A stretch of DNA of 64,000 bases from Bog-756 sp963813525 (GTDB taxonomy: Bacteria; Actinomycetota; Acidimicrobiia; Acidimicrobiales; RAAP-2): positions 1,674,001 through 1,738,000 of the forward strand of contig CAWEZI010000005.1 of NCBI GenBank assembly GCA_963813525.1. The letters are read 5' to 3'. Positions 59,318-64,000 of the stretch are shown here, piece after piece (within the stretch, counting starts at the first letter, position 1; each line of letters starts with the position of its first letter). The translations under genes and the position numbers were made by a program. Under the pieces are notes generated by a model. That model saw nothing but the letters and a program-made list of their open reading frames with translations, had not been told where the DNA came from and made no database searches.

Positions 59318-59554
59318 ATGGCCAGACCGTGGAGCCCGACTGCCAAGTACCGCCGGGGGTGGACCGGACGGGACTACCACGTGTCCGGCGGCCATGAAGC
59401 CGAAGCCAGGGCCGCCGAGGAAGCCAAGAAGCCGAGTCGCCTCGGCCTGTGGGTGTTGCGGAAGCTGGGCTACAGAGGGCCGGACCCGACGCCACCGCAC
59501 CAAGCTCCCCACCACGGCGCTCCCTCCCACCCGAAGTCTCACCCCGCGCCGTAG
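59318..59554 (+). CDS. Small basic hypothetical protein
   Basis: A 78-residue frame: SPTAKYRRGWTGRDYHVSGG, EAEARAAEEAKKPSRLGLWV, LRKLGYRGPD, then a His/Pro-rich end. ATG at 59318 follows GAGGA. No family recognised. Its 3' end runs into the repeat array at 59550. Confidence 0.4.
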   Translation: MARPWSPTAKYRRGWTGRDYHVSGGHEAEARAAEEAKKPSRLGLWVLRKLGYRGPDPTPPHQAPHHGAPSHPKSHPAP

Positions 59555-59690
59555 GGCTCTGCGTATCCTCAGGGCTCAGCGCATCCGTAGAGCTCTGAGC
59601 CTCCGTAGGGCTCAGCGCATCCGTAGGGCTCTGCGCCTCCGTAGGGCTCCGCGCCTCCGTAGGGCTCTGCGCCTCCGTAGGGCTCTGTGG
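59550..59690. repeat. 18-bp tandem array
   Basis: Seven full units plus a partial of the type cgtagggctctgcgcctc. All copies can be read as EPYGGA repeats on the minus strand (open from 59760 to 59569), but no start signal or domain supports a gene. Confidence 0.85.
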
Positions 59691-59796
59691 CGCGAGGTCT
59701 TTTTGTGCAGGTCATCGGCTCATGGTTATCGCCCTGTCTGCCACCCGGCGCCGGGCCCATCGGGCGTCGCCAGCCGCCAGGTCATATGCTCAAAGG

Positions 59797-59901
59797 ATGG
59801 TGTTGGGTGGGTTGATCGCCCTGGCGGCGGGCGTCGTGGTTGCCATCTGGGGAAAGCAGATCCAGGCATGGCTGGACGAGCGGAGAGAGCACCCTTCCTG
59901 A
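59797..59901 (+). CDS. 34-residue membrane peptide
   Basis: ATG 59797 to TGA 59899-59901: MVLGGLIALAAGVVVAIWGK then a charged tail QIQAWLDERREHPS. One membrane helix with positive flank. No clear Shine-Dalgarno (AAAGG lies too close). Small peptides of this form are often overlooked. It lies in the otherwise empty 59691-60026 segment. Confidence 0.35.
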   Translation: MVLGGLIALAAGVVVAIWGKQIQAWLDERREHPS

Positions 59902-60026
59902 TCTTCCGCTACTCGTAGTCCCCGACCACGAGGGTGGCATGCCGCATTCCCGCACCTTTTGGTGCAGGAGTCGCACTTGCACCTAATCACCGTCTGACCT
60001 CGGACTTCTGAAGCAAAGCCGGGACG

Positions 60027-61709
60027 ATGCACTACCCTGACGGTGTGTCAGACATCAGCGATCCCCGTGGGGATCTGCAGTGGGGAACCATCCCCGGCCT
60101 GGTGGAGGACGCGGCTGCCCGCTTTGGCGAAGCCGAGGCCATCGTCGATGTCCACGGCCCCGGGGGGACGACGGTAAGGCTCACCTTCGACCGGCTGGCC
60201 GACGAGGTGGCCTCGGCCAGCCGGGCCATCGTGGCCAACGGGATCGACCGTGGCGACCGGGTGGCCATCTGGGCCCCCAACTGCGCCGAGTGGGTGATCG
60301 CCGCTCTGGGCGCTCTGGGCGCCGGTGCGCTGCTGGTCCCCCTCAACACCCGGTTCAAAGGAGCCGAAGCCGCTTACATCCTCCGCGAGTCCGGGGCCCG
60401 CCTCCTCCTCACCGTCGAGGGATTCCTGGGCAATGACTATCCGGCCATGCTGGACGAAGCGGTGTCGGCCGGCGAGAGGGTCCCCGATCTGGAGCGGGTG
60501 GTGATCCTCCGCACCGGAGACGACAGCCAGCGCCGGCCCACGGCCAAGGGCGACCCGGTGGTGACATGGGACGTCTTCCTCCAGGAGGGCGGTGTCTGCT
60601 CGGCCGACGTGGCCGCCGGACGCACGGCGTCCATCACGCCGGGCGACCTTTCCGATCTGGTGTTCACATCGGGCACCACCGGACGGCCCAAGGGGGCCAT
60701 GACCACCCACGGACAGACACTGCGCACCTTCGCCACCTGGTCCGAGGTGGTGGGGTTGCGACAAGGCGACCGCTATCTCATCGTCAATCCCTTCTTCCAC
60801 ACCTTCGGCTACAAGGCCGGCATCCTGGCCTGCCTGATGACGGGGGCCACCATGGTGCCCGAGCCGGTCTTCGATGTGGACCGGGTCCTGCGGCAGATCG
60901 AGGCCGAGCGCATTTCCGTATTGCCCGGGCCACCCACCATCTTCCAGGCCATGCTCGACCACCCCGAACGCAAGCGCTTCGATCTGTCGACGCTGCGACT
61001 GGTGGTGACCGGGGCGGCGGCCGTGCCCGTCGAGATGGTGCGGGCGCTGTGGTCGGACATGGACGTCGAGACAGTGCTGACGGCCTACGGACTGACCGAA
61101 GCCACCGGGACGGTGACCATGTGCCGGCGGGGCGACTCGGCCGAGGTGATCGCCGGCACGTCGGGGCGGGCCATCCCCGATGTCGAGGTGCGCATCGTCG
61201 ACGGGAAGGGCGTCCACGTTCCGGTGGGGTCGGCCGGCGAGATCATCGTGCGCGGCTACAACGTCATGCAGGGCTACTTCAATGATCCCGAGGCCACCGA
61301 CGAAGCCATCGACATCGACGGCTGGCTGCACACCGGTGATGTGGGGATCATGGACGGTGATGGCAACGTGACCATCACCGACCGTTTGAAGGACATGTAC
61401 GTGACCGGCGGCTTCAACGTGTACCCGGCCGAGGCCGAGGCCGTGCTCAGGCTCCATCCGGCCGTGTCCCAGGTGGCCGTCATCGGTGTCCCCGATACCC
61501 GGTTGGGGGAGGTTGGTCTGGCCCTGGTGGTTCCGACGGCCGCCGGCCAGACCGGGGCGGTGGAGGACGAACTGGTCGGCTGGGCTCGGGAGCGGTTGGC
61601 CAACTACAAAGTGCCACGACGGGTTGTCACCGTCGACGCCCTCCCGGTCAATGCCAGTGGGAAAGTACTCAAGCGCGAGCTCCGCCAGCAGTACGCGGCC
61701 TCAGCCTGA
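60027..61709 (+). CDS. Acyl-CoA ligase, FadD3-like
   Basis: AMP-forming ligase of 560 residues. Motifs LVFTSGTTGRPKGAMTTHGQ, TAYGLTEATGTVTM, HTGDVGIMDGDGNVTITDRL, KDMYVTGGFNVYPAEAEAVL and the end VNASGKVLKRELRQQY are all present. PLNTRFKGAEAAYILRESGA and FNPFFHTFGYKAG-like text (VNPFFHTFGYKAGILACLMT) resemble FadD3, which activates the steroid-derived HIP acid. With the adjacent acyl-CoA dehydrogenase and SDR this suggests a C/D-ring or terpenoid acid pathway (inference). GTG 60045 is an alternative start. Confidence 0.85.
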   Translation: MHYPDGVSDISDPRGDLQWGTIPGLVEDAAARFGEAEAIVDVHGPGGTTVRLTFDRLADEVASASRAIVANGIDRGDRVAIWAPNCAEWVIAALGALGAGALLVPLNTRFKGAEAAYILRESGARLLLTVEGFLGNDYPAMLDEAVSAGERVPDLERVVILRTGDDSQRRPTAKGDPVVTWDVFLQEGGVCSADVAAGRTASITPGDLSDLVFTSGTTGRPKGAMTTHGQTLRTFATWSEVVGLRQGDRYLIVNPFFHTFGYKAGILACLMTGATMVPEPVFDVDRVLRQIEAERISVLPGPPTIFQAMLDHPERKRFDLSTLRLVVTGAAAVPVEMVRALWSDMDVETVLTAYGLTEATGTVTMCRRGDSAEVIAGTSGRAIPDVEVRIVDGKGVHVPVGSAGEIIVRGYNVMQGYFNDPEATDEAIDIDGWLHTGDVGIMDGDGNVTITDRLKDMYVTGGFNVYPAEAEAVLRLHPAVSQVAVIGVPDTRLGEVGLALVVPTAAGQTGAVEDELVGWARERLANYKVPRRVVTVDALPVNASGKVLKRELRQQYAASA

Positions 61710-61712
61710 CGG

Positions 61713-61792
61713 CAACACAGCAGCACAGCAACACAGCAGCACAGCAACACAGCAGCACAGCAACACAGCAACAGGGCAACAGGGCAACACAA
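61713..61792. repeat. 8/16-bp tandem array between ligase and alcohol dehydrogenase genes
   Basis: Ten contiguous 8-bp units alternating caacacag and cagcacag, ending in caacaggg copies. It begins three bases after the ligase stop and ends about 50 bp before the next ATG. Strongly strand-asymmetric (almost no T on the plus strand). Confidence 0.85.
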
Positions 61793-61843
61793 GTCAACCA
61801 AGAGCAGAGCTGTCACAGAGCGAGATACGAGAGGAAGGGTGCC

Positions 61844-62950
61844 ATGCGAGGCATCGTCTACACCGGTGACGACGTGGAGGTCACTGATCAGCTGACCGTG
61901 GGCGACCCGGGCCCGACCGAGGTCCGGGTGGCCATCGGCGCCGCCGGGGTGTGCCACAGCGACCTCTCCGTCATCAACGGCACCATCCCCTGGAAGGCGC
62001 CTTCGGTACTGGGCCACGAGGGTGCCGGTGTGGTCGAGGCGGTGGGCTCCGAGGTCACCAGCGTCAAGGTGGGGGACCACGTGGTCATCGCCACCCTCCA
62101 GAGCTGTGGCAAGTGCCGGGCCTGCAGCACCGGTCATCCGACCTGGTGCGTGAAGACGTTGGGCAACGTGTCCCAGCCCTTCACCTTCAAAGGTGAGCCG
62201 GCCTCGAATTTCGCCGGCACCTCGGTGTTCGCCGAGTCGACCATCGTCAAGGAGGTCCAGGCGGTCAAGATCTCTAAGGACGTGCCCATGACGTCGGCCT
62301 GCCTCATCGGTTGCGGAGTCCTGACCGGGGTGGGGGCCGTGTTCAACCGGGCCAAGGTCCGAAGCGGTGAGACCTCGGCCGTCTTCGGGGTGGGGGGCGT
62401 CGGTCTCAACGTCATCCAGGGCCTGCGCCTGGCCGGCGCCAGCCGCATCATCGCCGTCGACACCATGGCATCCAAGGAGGGACTGGCCCGCCAGTTCGGC
62501 GCTACCCATTTCGTCGACGCCTCCACCACCGACGCGGTGGCGGCCATACGGGAGATCGTCCCGCCCGGGCCGGCCCGGGTGACCGGGGCCCTCGGATGGA
62601 CGGGCGGGGTCAACTGGGCCTTCGACTGCGTCGGCCATCCGGCCGTCCTGCGCAACGCCCTCGACGTGCTCGACTGGGGCGGTAACGCCATAGCCCTCGG
62701 CATCCCACCCCAGGGGACGGAAGTGTCGGTGGACGTGAACGCCCTGGCCTATGTGGACCGGGGCCTCCTCGGCTGTCGCTACGGCTCCTCGCGTCCCCAT
62801 CACGACATTCCCCTCATGGTCGAGCTCTACCTGTCGGGGAAGCTCATGCTCGACGAACTGGTCACCGAGCAACGACCCCTGGACGGGTTCCGCGAGATCG
62901 TGGAGGACATGGAGGCCGGCGCGTTGGCCCGCGGGGTCCTCACCTTCTGA
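61844..62950 (+). CDS. Zinc-dependent alcohol dehydrogenase (class III-like MDR)
   Basis: MDR enzyme of 368 residues. Catalytic zinc: AAGVCHSDLSVINGTIP (Cys37) and VLGHEGAGVVEAVGSEV (His58, Glu59). Structural zinc: QSCGKCRACSTGHPTWC (four Cys). Coenzyme loop SAVFGVGGVGLNVIQGLRLA. SRIIAVDTMASKEGLARQFG is the NAD-specific Asp region. It belongs to the NDMA/class III-like group, often acting on long-chain or ring alcohols. GAGAGGAAGGGTGCC precedes the ATG. Lies within the acyl-CoA catabolic cluster. Confidence 0.88.
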   Translation: MRGIVYTGDDVEVTDQLTVGDPGPTEVRVAIGAAGVCHSDLSVINGTIPWKAPSVLGHEGAGVVEAVGSEVTSVKVGDHVVIATLQSCGKCRACSTGHPTWCVKTLGNVSQPFTFKGEPASNFAGTSVFAESTIVKEVQAVKISKDVPMTSACLIGCGVLTGVGAVFNRAKVRSGETSAVFGVGGVGLNVIQGLRLAGASRIIAVDTMASKEGLARQFGATHFVDASTTDAVAAIREIVPPGPARVTGALGWTGGVNWAFDCVGHPAVLRNALDVLDWGGNAIALGIPPQGTEVSVDVNALAYVDRGLLGCRYGSSRPHHDIPLMVELYLSGKLMLDELVTEQRPLDGFREIVEDMEAGALARGVLTF

Positions 62951-63029
62951 TCCAGCGTCGATCGAGAGGACCGCTCGCCACTGCGGCCGGCCTCGCCGGC
63001 TGGGCGTCCTGTTACAGTCGAGGCCCGAT

Positions 63030-64000
63030 ATGACGGTGCGTCAGATCCAGGGCCGGTTCGAGACGGTGGTCGACGTTCTTCGCACCGCAGCCACCACCAA
63101 CGCTGACGTCGAGGCCTATGTCGAGCCGGCCACGGCCACCGGCCCCCGCCGGTCGGTGACCTTCGCCCAGTGGGACCGGGCCGCCGACGGTGTGGCCGGC
63201 GTGCTGGACCGGGCCGGCGTGACCCATGGGTCGGTGGTGTGCCTCATGCTGCCGAGCTCGATCGACTACATGGTGGCCTACGCCGCCGCCACCCGACTGG
63301 GAGCCATCACTTCGGGGATCAACCTCCGGCTGGGTTCGGCCGAAGCCGCCTCGATCCTCGACCGCACCCGGCCGGCGGTCACCATCATCGACGACGGCGC
63401 CTCGGTCCCGCCCGGGCCCGCCGGGGAGATCGTCGGGCGATCCCGACTGGCCGAGGCGGCGAACGGACCCCCGCCGCGGCGACGGCCGAAACTGGCGCCC
63501 ACCGATCCGGTAGCGGTGGTGTGGACCAGCGGGACCACCGGTCTCCCCAAAGGGGCTGTCTTCGACCACGCCTGTCTGGCCGCGGTGGCGGCCGGAACCG
63601 ACGTGCTCTCACTCCCCGGCGACCGCCGCCTCTCACCCCTCCCCTTCGCCCACGTCGGATCCATGACCCGCACCTGGGACGAGATCGCCAACGGGATAAC
63701 CACGGTGATCACGCCGACACCGTGGCGGGCGGCTGACACCATCCGGATCATCGCCGACGAGCGCATCACCGTGGCCCAGGGTGTCCCCACCCAGTGGGCG
63801 CTGGTACTCGACCACCCCGACTTCGCGGGGACCGACGTCTCGTCCTTGAGGATCGTGGGAACCGGCGCGTCGCGGGTGCCGCCCGAGCTGGTGGCCAGTC
63901 TGCGAGGGCGGTTGGGCGCGCCGGTGGTGGTCCGCTACACCTCGACCGAGGCGTCCCTGGGCACCGGAACCGTCCCCGGGGACAGCGACCAACAGGTGGC
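63030..64000 (+). CDS. Acyl-CoA ligase, 5' part (cut by window edge)
   Basis: AMP-forming ligase starting at ATG 63030 and open to the end of the window (323 codons seen). P-loop VVWTSGTTGLPKGAVFDHAC, SPLPFAHVGSMTRTWDEIAN, and the ALVLDHPDFAGTDVSSLRIV segment fit the FadD/acyl-CoA synthetase core. The C-terminal domain is missing. It follows the alcohol dehydrogenase by 79 bp on the same strand. Substrate unknown; likely part of the same catabolic cluster. Confidence 0.85.
   Translation, partial: MTVRQIQGRFETVVDVLRTAATTNADVEAYVEPATATGPRRSVTFAQWDRAADGVAGVLDRAGVTHGSVVCLMLPSSIDYMVAYAAATRLGAITSGINLRLGSAEAASILDRTRPAVTIIDDGASVPPGPAGEIVGRSRLAEAANGPPPRRRPKLAPTDPVAVVWTSGTTGLPKGAVFDHACLAAVAAGTDVLSLPGDRRLSPLPFAHVGSMTRTWDEIANGITTVITPTPWRAADTIRIIADERITVAQGVPTQWALVLDHPDFAGTDVSSLRIVGTGASRVPPELVASLRGRLGAPVVVRYTSTEASLGTGTVPGDSDQQV

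Noticed and set aside
59550..59690. Possible CRISPR array
   Set aside because: Units are contiguous 18-mers without spacers, and no cas genes are near; it is a plain tandem repeat. The same applies to 61713-61792.
59916..60026. KstR2-type operator upstream of the FadD3-like gene
   Set aside because: No CAAG-n-CTTG palindrome of the KstR2 kind could be found in the intergenic region.

Overview
The window comes from a high-GC Gram-positive of the phylum Actinomycetota. The evidence is a WhiB-family regulator, an F420-type luciferase-like oxidoreductase, an actinobacterial-looking RNase P RNA, many GTG starts, and a large complement of acyl-CoA enzymes. Placement within Acidimicrobiia is my inference from gene content, not something the sequence proves. 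No tRNA, rRNA or CRISPR array was seen.

Layout. 0-12.3 kb: an exopolysaccharide locus with a partial GT2, a Wzz/BY-kinase fusion, a Wzy/ligase-like polymerase, two related single-pass membrane proteins, a GT4, a holo-ACP synthase with its own acyl carrier protein, a polyprenyl glycosylphosphotransferase, a second GT4 and the low-molecular-weight tyrosine phosphatase that would oppose the BY-kinase. 12.4-30.7 kb: mixed housekeeping and metabolic genes (SDR, WhiB, Nudix, zinc-ribbon/histidine-phosphatase pair, TetR, a three-gene oxidoreductase/amidohydrolase operon, Ohr, LLM enzyme, Smr, PRPP synthetase-like, methyltransferases, Tat-exported esterase, enoyl-CoA hydratase, GT4, serine acetyltransferase-like). 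30.7-36.0 kb: a decayed accessory island that is visibly less GC-rich. It holds a frameshifted IPT/TIG gene, a VapC (PIN) remnant, a collagen-like secreted protein, two lipoproteins, a 40-residue membrane peptide, IS-end-like repeats and the last 49 codons of a tyrosine recombinase. The island ends directly at the terminator of rnpB. 36.0-51.7 kb: rnpB, xseA/xseB, an acyl-CoA synthetase with a C-terminal frameshift, a metallo-beta-lactamase-fold hydrolase, a ferredoxin reductase-like flavoprotein, a MoxR-DUF58-transglutaminase operon and a glpD / alkyl-DHAP-synthase-like / FGGY-kinase operon.

51.8-57.0 kb is an oxidative/nitrosative stress island and the most interesting part of the window. 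It contains a Fur-family regulator, a rubrerythrin preceded by repeated operator-like elements, a DUF3501 protein, a two-gene operon for an encapsulin shell and a nitrobindin-like heme-binding beta-barrel, an SSB-like protein, and MsrB. The heme protein ends in a cargo-loading-type tail (SLGIGNLRHE), so it is very probably the packaged cargo. A heme-binding FABP/nitrobindin-type cargo is not among the encapsulin cargo classes I know. 57.2 kb to the end is an acyl-CoA catabolic cluster (acyl-CoA dehydrogenase, SDR, FadD3-like ligase, zinc alcohol dehydrogenase, second ligase cut by the window edge) whose order recalls the FadE30-IpdF-FadD3 steroid C/D-ring set of mycobacteria.

A recurrent trait is short tandem repeats with 8-21 bp units. 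Some are in frame inside genes (2.5, 5.3, 8.8, 13.8 and 48.7 kb) and some lie between genes (20.9, 53.0, 59.6 and 61.7 kb).
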